In this document: piece after piece, positions 36,155-45,039 of the stretch
Layout of the letters: every line of letters starts with the position of its first letter
How positions within the stretch are numbered: the stretch's first letter is position 1
Assembly (NCBI GenBank): GCA_037044955.1
Contig: JBAOHX010000002.1
Span: 558,001-622,000, forward strand
Length of the DNA: 64,000 nucleotides
From: JAJXWB01 sp037044955
GTDB taxonomy: Bacteria > Pseudomonadota > Alphaproteobacteria > Rhizobiales > Beijerinckiaceae
Direction of reading: 5' to 3'
Position numbers and translations under genes: made by a program
Notes under the pieces: generated by a model
The model's input: the letters and a program-made list of their open reading frames with translations, nothing else
The model's database searches: none
Told to the model about the DNA's origin: nothing

Positions 36155-37303
36155 TCAATCCTTGAACTCGATGTGCTTGTCGAAGACGATCGTCCCCTTC
36201 TCGTTGCGCACGATGTTGTAGCCGTGCAGGCCGTCGCCGTACTGGTCGAAGTTGTATTCGCCCTCGGCGCCCTTGTAGCCCTTGGTGGCGAGGATCGCTT
36301 CGCGCACCTTGCCCGGGTCGGCCGTACCGGCCTTGTTGATCGCCGCGCACAGCACGCCGATCGCGTCATAGGTCCAGGAGCCGTAATTGTCGGCGATGAC
36401 GCCGCCTGACGCCGCCTTGTAGAGCTTGGCGAATTCCTTGGCCTCGGGACAGGAATCCTCCGCGTAGTCCGCGACGCCATAGGTGCCGTGGAGCGCGGGG
36501 CCCGCGAGCTTGACGGCGCCGGCGACGGTGATCGAGGGCGAGCCGACCCAGGGGATGGTCACGCCGAGCTGACGCAACTGGCGGGCGAAGATCGCGAGAT
36601 CGTTGTCGAAGGTGAAGTAGGAGCCGATGACGTCGGCGCCCGACTGCTTGATGGCGAGCACGACCGGCGTGAAGTCCTGGCTCTGGTTGGGATAGCCCTG
36701 GTCGATGGCGACCGAGCCGCCGATCTTGGCGAGCGATTCCGTCAGCGCCTTGGCGCCGTTGGTGCCGAAGGCGTCGGTCGAATGCACGACGGCCCATTTC
36801 TTCTTGCCGAGCGTCTCCACGCCATAGGCGCCGATCACGCGGCCGGAATAGGTGTCGTTGGGACGGAAGCGGAAGAGCCAGGGGTTGCCGAGCTTGGTGA
36901 GCGTCGGGTCCGTGCCGCCGAAGCACACGGGCTTGCCGGTCTTGAGAATGTCCGGCGCCATAGCGTGGTTCTGCGTCGAGCGGATCGAACCGAGAAAGGC
37001 GACGATGTCGGGCTGCGCGGCGAGCTTGGAAAAGGCGAGCACGGCGCCGGGGTTCGTGGTCTGGTCGTCCTCGGTGACGAGCTCGACCTGCTTGCCGAGA
37101 ACGCCGCCGGCCTTGTTGACGCGCTCCATCGCCAGCTTGGCGCCGGTCAGGGCGTATTTTCCGGAATCGGCGGCGGGGCCGGTCACCGGCAGCACCATGC
37201 CGATCTTGATCGTCGCGCCCTGCGCGCGCGCCGAGCGCAGAAGGGCCGGCATGGCGATGCCGGCGGCAAGCCCGGCGGAAATCTGGCGCCGTGTAAAAGT
37301 CAT
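36155..37303 (-). CDS. Branched-chain amino acid-type ABC transporter substrate-binding protein 2
   Basis: 382 residues. The N-terminus FTRRQISAGLAAGIAMPALL has a twin-arginine-type signal, unusual but known for this family. A type I periplasmic binding fold follows (IKIGMVLPVTGPAADSGKYA; KWAVVHSTDAFGTNGAKAL). The ATG at 37303 is preferred over the ATG two codons upstream because GGGAGG lies 6 bp before it. It heads liv operon 2 on the minus strand. Ligand unknown. Confidence 0.92.
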   Translation of the reverse strand: MTFTRRQISAGLAAGIAMPALLRSARAQGATIKIGMVLPVTGPAADSGKYALTGAKLAMERVNKAGGVLGKQVELVTEDDQTTNPGAVLAFSKLAAQPDIVAFLGSIRSTQNHAMAPDILKTGKPVCFGGTDPTLTKLGNPWLFRFRPNDTYSGRVIGAYGVETLGKKKWAVVHSTDAFGTNGAKALTESLAKIGGSVAIDQGYPNQSQDFTPVVLAIKQSGADVIGSYFTFDNDLAIFARQLRQLGVTIPWVGSPSITVAGAVKLAGPALHGTYGVADYAEDSCPEAKEFAKLYKAASGGVIADNYGSWTYDAIGVLCAAINKAGTADPGKVREAILATKGYKGAEGEYNFDQYGDGLHGYNIVRNEKGTIVFDKHIEFKD

Positions 37304-37559
37304 GTGCATCCTCCCGGATGGCCTCTGCGGGCCGTGCCGGGATTAGACGATGCGGCTCGGCGGCTGTCTAGCTGAAATTCTAGCTAGTCCAGCGCCGTCG
37401 TCTTGCAGCGCCTCGCCGTAGCGATGCGAACGGCGCCGACTTTTGTCGGTCCTGGCGCGACGCGCCTTGTTGCGCACCCTCCAGCGCCTATAGATGATAG
37501 GGTTCAACGAACAAGATCGCCTGACGGCGACGGGTGGAAGCGCAAACGAGGAGGTCGCG

Positions 37560-39228
37560 ATGGGCGATCAGGCCGGCCGCGAGGCAGCCGCATTCGGCGG
37601 CATTTTCGGACAGGACGCGATGGAGGCCGCGCATCGCGCGCTCGAGCGCATGATGGCCGACATCGCCGGGCCGGTGCTGGGCGAGGACGCCGTGGCCGCG
37701 CAATCCGGCCTCGTGCGCGAAGTCTCGCGGCTGATGGCCGGCCAGTCCGAACTCAAGCCGGAGGCGGGCGACAAGCGCTTCAACGATCCCATGTGGAAGG
37801 ACAATCCGCTGTTCCAGACATGGATGCAGGGCTATCTGCTGTGGCAGAAGTCCATCGACGCCTTCGCCACCGCCATGGGCATGGACGAGCTGGCGATCAA
37901 GCGCAATCGCTTCTTCGCCAATCTCGTCACCGATGCGCTCGCGCCGACCAACACGATGCTCGGCAATCCCGCGGCGCTGAAGCGTTTCGTCGAGACCGGC
38001 GGGCAGAGCACGCTCGACGGGTTGCAGAACTTCCTCAAGGACATGGTCGACAATGGCGGCATGCCGGCGCAGGTCGACAAGTCCGCGTTCAAGGTCGGCG
38101 GCAACCTCGCGACGACCAAGGGCGCGGTCGTGTTCCGCAACGAGATGATCGAACTCATCCAGTACACGCCCACGACGCAGGAAGTCTACGAGACGCCCGT
38201 CCTGTTCGTGCCCTCGATGATCAACAAGTTCTACGTGCTCGATCTCGCGCCCGGCCGCAGCATGTTCGAATATGCGCTGTCGCAGGGCATCCAGGTCTTC
38301 GCGATAAGCTGGAAGAACCCGAGTTCGGCCGAAAGCGGCTGGAGTATCGACAATTACCTCGAGCAGATTCTCAACGCCTGCGCTGCGACCCGCGAGATCT
38401 CGGGATCGTCGCAGGTTCACCTGGCGGCGGTGTGCGCGGCGGGCATGCTGATTTCGAGCGTCGCGGGCTTTCTCGCCACGCGCGGCGACAAGCAGGTTCG
38501 CTCGCTGACGACGATCGTCACCGGCCTCGACAATTCGGTCGAGGACACCAAGCTCTCGATCTTCACCGCGCCCGACATGGTCGAGGTGATCGCAGGCATT
38601 TCGCAGGCGCAGGGCGTGCTCGACGGGCGCAATCTTTCGAGCGCCTTCACCTGGATGCGGCCCAACGATCTCGTGTGGAACTACTGGGTCAACAATTACC
38701 TGATGGGCAATCCGCCGCCGGCCTTCGACATCCTCTACTGGAACAGCGACGCCACGCGCATGCCCGCGCGCACGCATCGCGAATTCCTCGATCAGGGGCT
38801 CGTCAACGCCTTCACCAAGCCGGGCGCGGTGCAGGTGTTCGGCACGCCGATCGACATGGCGCAGGTCAAGTGCGACGCCTATGTGATGGGCGGCCTGACC
38901 GATCACATCTGCCCGTGGAAGAATTCCTACTCAGGCGCGAAGCTCTACGGCGGCAAGACGGAATTCGTGCTCGTCGGCTCCGGCCATGTGCAGAGCATGG
39001 TCAATCCGCCCGGCAATCCGAAGTCGGCCTATTTCGTCAACACGAAACTGCCCGGCGTCGCCGACGAATGGCTGAAGACGGCTGAGAAGAAGCCGGGCAG
39101 CTACTGGGAGCATTGGGCGCCGTGGATTTCAGGCGCGCTCCGGCGCGAAGCGGCCCGCCAGGGCGCCCGGCAGCGCCCTGTTCCCGCCGATCGGCGAGGC
39201 GCCGGGGCAATATGTGATGGAGCCGTAG
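37560..39228 (+). CDS. PHA synthase 2, class I/II-like with variant lipase box (frame broken at 39125-39130)
   Basis: About 555 residues after correction. N-terminal PhaC_N domain (RFNDPMWKDNPLFQTWMQGY) and alpha/beta-hydrolase core. The lipase-like box is AAVCAAGM: nucleophile Cys292 is present, but the flanking Gly residues of GxCxGG are Ala. The Asp is in GGLTDHICPW and the His in GSGHVQSMVNPP. The terminal segment changes frame at GATTTC 39125-39130; GATTC gives WIQARSGAKRPAR and a C-terminus ending PPIGEAPGQYVMEP at a TAG (39226-39228). ATG 37560 follows GAGGAGG. It is not linked to the class III locus and needs no PhaE. Activity is uncertain because of the box. Confidence 0.9.
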
Positions 39229-39242
39229 CCGACGCCTGAGAC

Positions 39243-39321
39243 TGTCATGCCCGCGAAAGCGGGCATCCAGCCTCGCAACGTTCGTCGCTTGTTCTGAACC
39301 CCCGCTTTCGCGGGGATGACA
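39243..39321. repeat. Dispersed repeat with ~21-bp inverted ends
   Basis: 79-bp element between convergent genes. TGTCATGCCCGCGAAAGCGG at 39243 is inverted with CCGCTTTCGCGGGGATGACA ending at 39321 (one mismatch in this 20-base arm). Same broad family as the element at 35986-36115. Confidence 0.85.
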
Positions 39322-39327
39322 CGCGCA

Positions 39328-40971
39328 CTACCCTCGCTCCGCCGCGAGCCTGTCCTCGATCATTTCGCGCAACGTGCGCCGCAGAATCTTGCCTGCCGGC
39401 GAGATCGGGAATTCAGACAGGATTTCGAGCCGCTCCGGCAATTTGAACTTGGCGATCTTCTGGTCGAGCAGGAACGCCTTCAACTGCTCGAAATCGAGCG
39501 CGGCGCCCGGCTTCAGCGTGACGAAGGCGCAGGCTTTTTCGCCGAAGACGGGATCGGGCATGGCGACGAGCGCCACGCCATGCACGGCGGGATGCCGCAG
39601 GATGAGGTTCTCCACCTCGTCGGTGCTGATCTTCTCGCCGCCGCGATTGATGAGATCGTTCTTGCGGCCTTCGGTGACGATGTAGCGCCCGTCCTTCCGC
39701 ACGATATCGCCCATGCGGTAGAAGCCGTCAGACGTGAACGCCTTCGCGTTGGTTTCGGGCGCATTGTAATAGCCGCGAATGGTGTAGGGGCCGCGCACGA
39801 TCAATTCGCCCGCCTCGCCGTCGGGCAGTTCATTTCCTTCCGTGTCGATCACCTTGATCTCGTCGTCGTCGCACATCGGCGCGCCGGAGGAATGCAGGAC
39901 GCGTTCGTCGGGATCGTCGAGCCGCGTGAAGTTGAGCAGGCCTTCGGCCGTGCCGTAGACTTCCTGAAACTTGCAACGGAACGTCTTGCGCAGCCGGTCG
40001 CGCAATTCCGGCGAGAGGCGCGCGCCGCCGTTCTGCACGAGTTTCAGCGACGACGTGTCGTAGTTTCCAATATTCGGATCGTTCAGCCAGTTGACGGCGA
40101 GCGGCACGGCGGCCGGAATGGCCGTGACCTTCTCGCGTTCGACGAGAGAGAAAACGGTCGTCGCGTCCGACTTCGACGCAACGACGACCCGACCGCCCAT
40201 GACGAGCGCGCCGAGCGCGCCGGGAGAACCCAGATTGTAATTATGCGCCAGCGGCAGGCTGACGAGCATCACGGTCGTTTCATCGAGACCGGCGATCTCT
40301 GCGCTCCGCGTGAAATTGTAGACATAGTCGTTGTGCGTGCGCGGGATGAGCTTCGGCAGCGCGGTCGTGCCGCCGGAGAGCAGCATGAGAGCGACATCGT
40401 TCGCATCGAGAATGATGCGCGCGACAGCTTCATCGCCCGCCGCGTCCGCCGCCGTTGCGCGCAAGGCTGGCAGCGATATCTGCGTCGGCAGCGCGTCGCC
40501 CTCGACGAAAACATGTTCGAGCGAGGGCGCGGCCGCGCGCACGGCCTCCGCCATCGGACGAAAATCGAAGGCGCCGACCTGCTGGGGAATGAACAGGGCC
40601 TTCGCGCCGCCGAAGCGTGCAAAATGCGTGAGTTCCGTCTCGCGATGCGGCGGCAGCGCCATGATCGGAATGACGCCGATCCGCAGCAGTCCGAGAAAGA
40701 CAGGAAAGAAGGCCGCGGCATTGGGCATCTGGAAGACGACGCGGTCGCCATGCCGCAGGCCGAGCGAATGGAAATGCGCGGCGAGATGCGCAGCGGCTGC
40801 GTTCAGTTCGCCAAGCGTCATGCGCGCGGCGCCGTCGACGATGGCGACACGATCGGGCGCTTTCGTCGCGAGATCGGCGATCACCGAAGGGATCGGGCGA
40901 TCCCGCCAATAGCCCTTGGCGCGATAGGCCCGCGCGAAGTCCTGCGGCCAGGGAACGCAACCCTGCAGCAT
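39328..40971 (-). CDS. Aryl-acid AMP/CoA ligase, salicylate/2,3-dihydroxybenzoate type
   Basis: 547 residues. Adenylate-forming enzyme closest in motif to EntE/DhbE/SdgA: the P-loop reads LLSGGTTALPKLIPRTHNDY instead of the usual TSGTTGxPKG, with FQEVYGTAEGLLNFTR and C-terminal SPAGKILRRTLREM. EntE/DhbE work with siderophore carrier proteins, but no siderophore gene is here; SdgA makes salicyloyl-CoA. The divergent neighbour is an aryl-CoA hydroxylase-like flavoprotein, which favours the catabolic role. ATG 40971 follows GGGAGG; the frame extends 24 codons further without a ribosome site. Confidence 0.88.
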   Translation of the reverse strand: MLQGCVPWPQDFARAYRAKGYWRDRPIPSVIADLATKAPDRVAIVDGAARMTLGELNAAAAHLAAHFHSLGLRHGDRVVFQMPNAAAFFPVFLGLLRIGVIPIMALPPHRETELTHFARFGGAKALFIPQQVGAFDFRPMAEAVRAAAPSLEHVFVEGDALPTQISLPALRATAADAAGDEAVARIILDANDVALMLLSGGTTALPKLIPRTHNDYVYNFTRSAEIAGLDETTVMLVSLPLAHNYNLGSPGALGALVMGGRVVVASKSDATTVFSLVEREKVTAIPAAVPLAVNWLNDPNIGNYDTSSLKLVQNGGARLSPELRDRLRKTFRCKFQEVYGTAEGLLNFTRLDDPDERVLHSSGAPMCDDDEIKVIDTEGNELPDGEAGELIVRGPYTIRGYYNAPETNAKAFTSDGFYRMGDIVRKDGRYIVTEGRKNDLINRGGEKISTDEVENLILRHPAVHGVALVAMPDPVFGEKACAFVTLKPGAALDFEQLKAFLLDQKIAKFKLPERLEILSEFPISPAGKILRRTLREMIEDRLAAERG

Positions 40972-41235
40972 GGCGATCCTCCCGAAGTCGCGTCTCCGCG
41001 CGCGATCCGGCGAAAATATTATATGCAATTTCATTGAATGCAAGTGCGATGGCGTTGCAGGCGGTCGCAGCCCGTGTTAGCCCCGGTGGGTCGCCTGCGC
41101 GATCAGCGCGCGACAAAATGGACGCTTCATGCGATTTCAGCGATGTCGGCGCGGCCAGATTGCCCGCCTGTTGCGGCGGCGGTGAAATAATGTATGATAA
41201 TGCATAAAAATACTACCCGCGGCCGGGAGGAAGCG
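40972..41235. promoter_or_regulatory. Divergent promoter region of the aryl-CoA cluster
   Basis: 264 bp, no gene. AT-rich patches stand out against the GC-rich background: around 41018-41042 (TATTATATGCAATTTC then TTGAATGCAAG) and 41184-41212 (AATAATGTATGATAATGCAT). Both contain ATGCA-like half sites, candidate binding places for the MarR-type regulator encoded at 42375-42818. No exact long palindrome was found. Confidence 0.4.
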
Positions 41236-42378
41236 ATGCGGATCAAGATCGTCGGTGCGGGTCCCGCGGGCCTGCAATTCGCCGCGCTGATGAAGCGTCA
41301 CGATCCGCGCCACGACATCACGATCTACGAGCGCTCGCCGCGCGACGCCACCTGGGGTTTCGGGGTGGTCTTCTCGGATCGCGCGCTGGAATTCCTGCGC
41401 GCCGACGATCCTGACCTGGTCGATTATCTCGGGCCGCACATGGAGCGTTGGCCTGAGATCACCATCGTCCACAACGACACGCGCATTCCGGTCGCCGGCA
41501 ACGGCTTCACCTCCATCGGCCGGCTCGAACTGCTGACGCTGCTCTACGCCTATGTCGAGAAGCTCGGCGTCAAAATCGAATTCGAGACCGAGAAGAATTC
41601 CTTTCAAGAACTCGGCGAGGCCGACCTCATCGTCGCCGCCAACGGCGCCTTCTCGTGGATACGGCAGGAGAACGAGCAGAAGTTCGGCACGAGCGTCGAC
41701 TGGCGGCCGAACCGCTTCATCTGGTACGGCGCGACCAAGCCGTTCAACTCTCTCACGCTGACCTTCCGTGAGACCGATCTCGGCGTGTTCTGCGCACATC
41801 ACTATCGCTATGCGCCCGACCGCAGCACCTTCCTCGTCGAGCTCGAGGAAGCGACATGGAAGCGCGGCGGCTTCGAGACGATGAGCCCGGAAGACACGAT
41901 CGCCCTGTGCGAGCGCGTCTTCGCCAAAGACCTCGAGGGCCATCGCATCATCTCCAACAATTCCTACTGGCGGCAGTTCCCGGCGATCTGGAACGAACGC
42001 TGGAGCTTCGACAATGTCGTGCTGATCGGCGACGCGCTGCGCACGGCGCATTTCTCCATCGGCTCGGGCACGCGGCTGGCGATGGAGGATGCGATCGCGC
42101 TGTTCCAGGCGTTCAGGCAGACGGGAAACAACGTGCCGGCGGCGCTCGCGCTCTACCGGGAGATCAGGCTCAAGCCCATGAAGGCGATCTGGGACGCAGC
42201 CAATGTCAGCCTGCGCTGGTACGAGCGGATGGACGAACTCGTGAAGCTCGATCCGATCGACTTCGCCTATTCCTACATGACGCGCACCGGCCGCGTGGAT
42301 CATGCGGAGGTCAGGCGGCGCGACCCTGCGCTCGCGGACGCCTGGGAAAAGCTGCACGCCGGCGAGGCGCGGAGCTAG
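41236..42378 (+). CDS. FAD-dependent aryl-CoA hydroxylase (salicyloyl-CoA 5-hydroxylase-like)
   Basis: 380 residues. Group A flavin monooxygenase: N-terminal GAGPAGLQFAALMKRHDP (FAD dinucleotide fold), GFGVVFSDRALEFL, and VVLIGDALRTAHFSIGSGT (second FAD motif). This pattern, with the WGFGVVFSD motif, is that of salicyloyl-CoA 5-hydroxylase and of the hydroxylase half of 2-aminobenzoyl-CoA monooxygenases. It lacks the C-terminal reductase half of the bifunctional forms. With the ligand-activating ligase next door, the proposed path is salicylate to salicyloyl-CoA to gentisyl-CoA. ATG 41236 follows GGGAGG; an upstream in-frame ATG (41194) has no ribosome site. It overlaps the convergent MarR gene by 4 bp. 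Confidence 0.85.
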   Translation: MRIKIVGAGPAGLQFAALMKRHDPRHDITIYERSPRDATWGFGVVFSDRALEFLRADDPDLVDYLGPHMERWPEITIVHNDTRIPVAGNGFTSIGRLELLTLLYAYVEKLGVKIEFETEKNSFQELGEADLIVAANGAFSWIRQENEQKFGTSVDWRPNRFIWYGATKPFNSLTLTFRETDLGVFCAHHYRYAPDRSTFLVELEEATWKRGGFETMSPEDTIALCERVFAKDLEGHRIISNNSYWRQFPAIWNERWSFDNVVLIGDALRTAHFSIGSGTRLAMEDAIALFQAFRQTGNNVPAALALYREIRLKPMKAIWDAANVSLRWYERMDELVKLDPIDFAYSYMTRTGRVDHAEVRRRDPALADAWEKLHAGEARS

Positions 42379-42818
42379 AGCTTCAGGTCCGCCGCGTTTT
42401 CGTAGATGCGCGTCAGCATGGCGAGCAATTGGTCGATCTCCTGCTCGCTGAAGCCGCGCAACGCGATGCGTTCGTTGCGCAGGGCGTAGGGAATCAACTC
42501 CTTGGTCAGCTTGCGGCCTTCCGCCGTCAGTTTCACCACCACGGCGCGCGCGTCCGCCTCGCTGCGGCGGCGCCGCAGCAGGCCGCGCTTTTCCATCGCC
42601 GTCAGCAGGCGCGACAGCGTCGACTGCTCGATCGACGTGTCGACCATGAGGTCGCCGGCCTTGCGCTCGCCGCCGTCCCAGAGCGCGGCGAGCACGCGCC
42701 ACATGGGCACGGACAGGTCGTAGCGCGCGAGCTCCTCGCCGAAGGCGGTGGCGAGGCGCACGCCCGTGCGGTTGACGTGATAGGGAAGAAAGCGCGCGAG
42801 ATCGAACATGGGATGCAA
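42375..42818 (-). CDS. MarR family transcriptional regulator
   Basis: 147 residues with the MarR winged helix: LSVPMWRVLAALWDGGERK, then SIEQSTLSRLLTAMEKRGLL (recognition helix) and RRSEADARAVVVKLTAEG (wing). Dimer helices at both ends. MarR proteins of aromatic catabolism often bind an aryl-CoA intermediate, so control of the adjoining ligase and hydroxylase genes is likely. Start at 42818 or three codons later; a 4-bp tail overlap with the hydroxylase gene. Confidence 0.9.
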   Translation of the reverse strand: MHPMFDLARFLPYHVNRTGVRLATAFGEELARYDLSVPMWRVLAALWDGGERKAGDLMVDTSIEQSTLSRLLTAMEKRGLLRRRRSEADARAVVVKLTAEGRKLTKELIPYALRNERIALRGFSEQEIDQLLAMLTRIYENAADLKL

Positions 42819-42873
42819 TCGATTGATGCGCTCCCTGTCTAGCCGATGACGCGCAGGCGCGCGAGGCCGCCCG

Positions 42874-43356
42874 TCAGTCTTCCCTGAACCCGTATTCCGG
42901 CGTTCCCTGCGTCGCGCCGTAATATTTGTAGGGCAGGAACTTGCCGCTCATCGTGATCTTCACGCGGTCGCCCCTGGGATTGGGCAGGCGCTCCATGGCG
43001 AAGTCGAAATCGATCGCCGACATGATGCCGTCGCCGAATTCCTCCTCGATCAGCGCCTTCCACGCCGGGCCGTTGATCATGACGAGTTCGAAGAAGCGAT
43101 AGATCAGCGGGTCGGTCGGCGGCATCGGCGTCCCGCGCATCGGAACCTCGTTGAGCATGCGCTCCTCGGCCTCGCTCAGGCCGAACAGGTCGGCAGCCTT
43201 CTTCGCCAGCGGCCTGACCAGCTTCATCTGGCCGAGCAGGGCGCCGACGACGAGCACGTCGGACATGCCGCCGATCTCGCCGCAGATGTATTTCCAGGAC
43301 CATCCTCGTTCGCGCTTGATGTCGAGGAGCTTCTCCGTCAGGTCTTCGCGCTTCAT
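42874..43356 (-). CDS. cynS: Cyanate hydratase (cyanase)
   Basis: 160 residues, the normal size. Catalyses cyanate + bicarbonate to ammonia and CO2 as a decamer. An N-terminal helical DNA-binding-like domain (MKREDLTEKLLDIKRERGW) precedes the catalytic domain with DPLIYRFFELV and FGDGIMSAIDF; Arg87, Glu90 and Ser113 correspond to the E. coli catalytic Arg96, Glu99 and Ser122. The C-terminus GKFLPYK is conserved. ATG 43356 gives the family N-terminus. No cynT or cynX neighbour; it stands alone, so cyanate detoxification or nitrogen supply is the probable role. Confidence 0.95.
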   Translation of the reverse strand: MKREDLTEKLLDIKRERGWSWKYICGEIGGMSDVLVVGALLGQMKLVRPLAKKAADLFGLSEAEERMLNEVPMRGTPMPPTDPLIYRFFELVMINGPAWKALIEEEFGDGIMSAIDFDFAMERLPNPRGDRVKITMSGKFLPYKYYGATQGTPEYGFRED

Positions 43357-43430
43357 GTTCACCTCCCGCAGGCCGGATGATGCGGGGGCAAGCAAGGCGC
43401 GTTCCACAGGCGGCGCGGGCGTCTTCGCGC

Positions 43431-43456
43431 AAAAAAAGGCGCGCTGTTTGCGCGCC
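43431..43456 (-). terminator. Terminator (distal) after phasin 2
   Basis: Read on the minus strand: 7-bp perfect arms (43450-43456 and 43438-43444), 5-base loop, then seven T (43437-43431). Confidence 0.85.
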
Positions 43457-43464
43457 GTCCTCCA

Positions 43465-43492
43465 AAAGAAAGGGCGCGCTGTTCGCGCGCCC
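43465..43492 (-). terminator. Terminator (proximal) after phasin 2
   Basis: Minus strand: perfect 8-bp GC arms 43485-43492 and 43472-43479, 5-base loop, followed by TTTCTTTT. Tandem with the terminator at 43431-43456; the two hairpins have near-identical cores (GGCGCGC...GCGCGCC), suggesting local duplication. Confidence 0.8.
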
Positions 43493-43529
43493 TCAGGGCA
43501 TTCTCGATCGGCTGAGCCGAGGAAGCGAT

Positions 43530-43895
43530 TTACGCCTTCGGCGTCAGGGCCGACTTGGCGGCTTCGCCGAGTTCCTTGGCCTGCTCCTGCAGGGCGGCCA
43601 TCTGGGCCTTCAGGTACTCGGTCTGCAGCGACAGGGCTTCCTGCGGGTCCTTCGCCTTGACGAGGGCTTCGGCGTGATCGAACGCGGCCTTGGCGTTGGT
43701 CTGGGCGATGGTCATGACCTTGGCGTTCAGGTCCTTGACGGCCGCCGGAATGGCGATCGGGGCCTTCTCGGCCTGCTCGGCGGCCTTCTGGGCGGCGCCG
43801 ACGAAGGCGTCGAACGCCTTGCGGGCCTGGTCAACGCCCTTGACGGCGAAGTCGCGGAGTTCGGCGGGGATTTCGAATTTCGGCAGGGTGGTCAT
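43530..43895 (-). CDS. Phasin family protein 2
   Basis: 121 residues, helical, no Cys. PAELRDFAVKGVDQARKAFDAF opens the Phasin_2-like domain; KDPQEALSLQTEYLKAQMAALQ is the conserved amphipathic centre. Binds the PHA granule surface. Unlike phasin 1 it has no basic tail. ATG 43895 follows GAGGAG. Two palindromes upstream (43974-44008) and two strong terminators downstream indicate a strongly expressed monocistronic gene. Confidence 0.9.
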   Translation of the reverse strand: MTTLPKFEIPAELRDFAVKGVDQARKAFDAFVGAAQKAAEQAEKAPIAIPAAVKDLNAKVMTIAQTNAKAAFDHAEALVKAKDPQEALSLQTEYLKAQMAALQEQAKELGEAAKSALTPKA

Positions 43896-43973
43896 CGGGG
43901 ATCTCCTCAAGTCTCCTCGGCGCGGCCCATGGGCGGCGCCGCGTCCGGGAACAATCTGCTTATATCCTCATCA

Positions 43974-44008
43974 TTGTCGCATTGCAACAAAAATTGTGCG
44001 ATGCACAA
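43974..44008 (-). promoter_or_regulatory. Two palindromic sites upstream of phasin 2
   Basis: TTGTCGCATTGCAACAA (43974-43990, one mismatch between arms) and TTGTGCGATGCACAA (43994-44008, perfect TTGTGC/GCACAA arms). They share the pattern TTGT-NGCANTGCN-ACAA, also near the phasin 1 and PHA-operon promoters. Likely operators of a PHA regulator such as PhaR. Confidence 0.5.
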
Positions 44009-44064
44009 AACAATTCGGATCGCCCTGTCTAACGGCGCATTCTGGCGCGAACGGGGCGGCGGGC

Positions 44065-44098
44065 ACAAAAAAGCCCGCGAGCGCGCGCCGCGGGCTTT
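44065..44098 (-). terminator. Terminator after amidohydrolase
   Basis: Perfect 10-bp arms 44070-44079 and 44089-44098 (AAAGCCCGCG type), 9-base loop, with a T-run on the minus strand. It ends transcription of the amidohydrolase gene at 44120. Confidence 0.85.
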
Positions 44099-44119
44099 CA
44101 GATCGAGCCGGCGCCGCCC

Positions 44120-44986
44120 TCAGGCGGCCAGGCGCAGGGCCTTGACCGCGTTCTGCTTGAGGATGAGGTCGTGGATCTCCGGCTTGAAGCCGGCGTCCGC
44201 GAACTGCTTGATCCAGCGGTCGGGCTGGATCAGCGGGAAGTCCGAGCCGAACAGCATCTTGTGGCGCAACTGGCCGTTGGCGTACTGCACGATCTGCGGC
44301 GGGAAGTATTTCGGCATCCAGCCGGAGAGGTCGATGTAGACATTCTCCTTGTGCAGCGCCATCGACAGCGCCTCGTCCGTCCAGGGCCAGGACGGGTGGG
44401 CGAGAATGATGGTCATGTCGGGGAAGTCGACCGCGACGTCGTCGATGTGGATCGGCTGCGAATATTTGAGGCGCAGGCCGCCGCCGCCCGGCAGGCCCGT
44501 GCCTATGCCGGAATGGCCGGTGTGGAAGATCGCCGGCAGCTTGTACTCGGCAATGACCTCGTAGAGTTTGTAGGCCATCTTGTCGTTGGGATAGAAGCCC
44601 TGGCAGGTCGGGTGGAACTTGAAGCCCTTGACCGCGCCGGACTCGATCAGCTCGCGCGCCTCGCGCACGCCCATCATGCCCTTGTGCGGGTCGATGGAGG
44701 CGAAGGCGATCATCATGTCGGAATTGGCGGCGGCGGCCTCGGCGATCTCGTCGTTGGGAATGCGGCGATTGCCGATCTGGAACTCGCTGTCGACCGTGAA
44801 CATCACGAGACCAATCTTCTTCTCGCGATAGTACTTGATCGTCTCGGCGATGGTCGGGCGCGGCGGCGCCTTGAAATACTTGTTCGCGGCGTCCTCGAAC
44901 GGCTGCCAGTAGGGGTCCGGCGCCTGGCGGCAGGACACTTCGGCATGGGTGTGGACGTCGATGGCGATGAGGTCGTCGATCTTCAT
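44120..44986 (-). CDS. Amidohydrolase_2 family metal-dependent hydrolase/decarboxylase
   Basis: 288 residues. TIM-barrel with metal ligands in IDVHTHAE near the N-terminus, FKFHPTCQGF, IFHTGHSGIG, ILAHPSWPW and the late LFGSDFPLI Asp. This is the ACMSD/4-oxalomesaconate-hydratase/gamma-resorcylate decarboxylase group, acting on aromatic or ring-cleavage acids. ATG 44986 follows GGAGG. The partner fatty-acid gene upstream is 225 bp away and separated by repeats, so the gene is probably independent. Reaction not determined. Confidence 0.85.
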   Translation of the reverse strand: MKIDDLIAIDVHTHAEVSCRQAPDPYWQPFEDAANKYFKAPPRPTIAETIKYYREKKIGLVMFTVDSEFQIGNRRIPNDEIAEAAAANSDMMIAFASIDPHKGMMGVREARELIESGAVKGFKFHPTCQGFYPNDKMAYKLYEVIAEYKLPAIFHTGHSGIGTGLPGGGGLRLKYSQPIHIDDVAVDFPDMTIILAHPSWPWTDEALSMALHKENVYIDLSGWMPKYFPPQIVQYANGQLRHKMLFGSDFPLIQPDRWIKQFADAGFKPEIHDLILKQNAVKALRLAA

Positions 44987-45039
44987 GGGATGGCCTCCGG
45001 TTCTGAGGTTCAAGTGTAGCGTAAGCAGTATGCCTCGGG

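Noticed and set aside
39328..40971. Siderophore biosynthesis (EntE) function
   Set aside because: Motif is EntE-like but there are no isochorismate, carrier-protein or NRPS genes; the hydroxylase and MarR neighbours favour catabolism.
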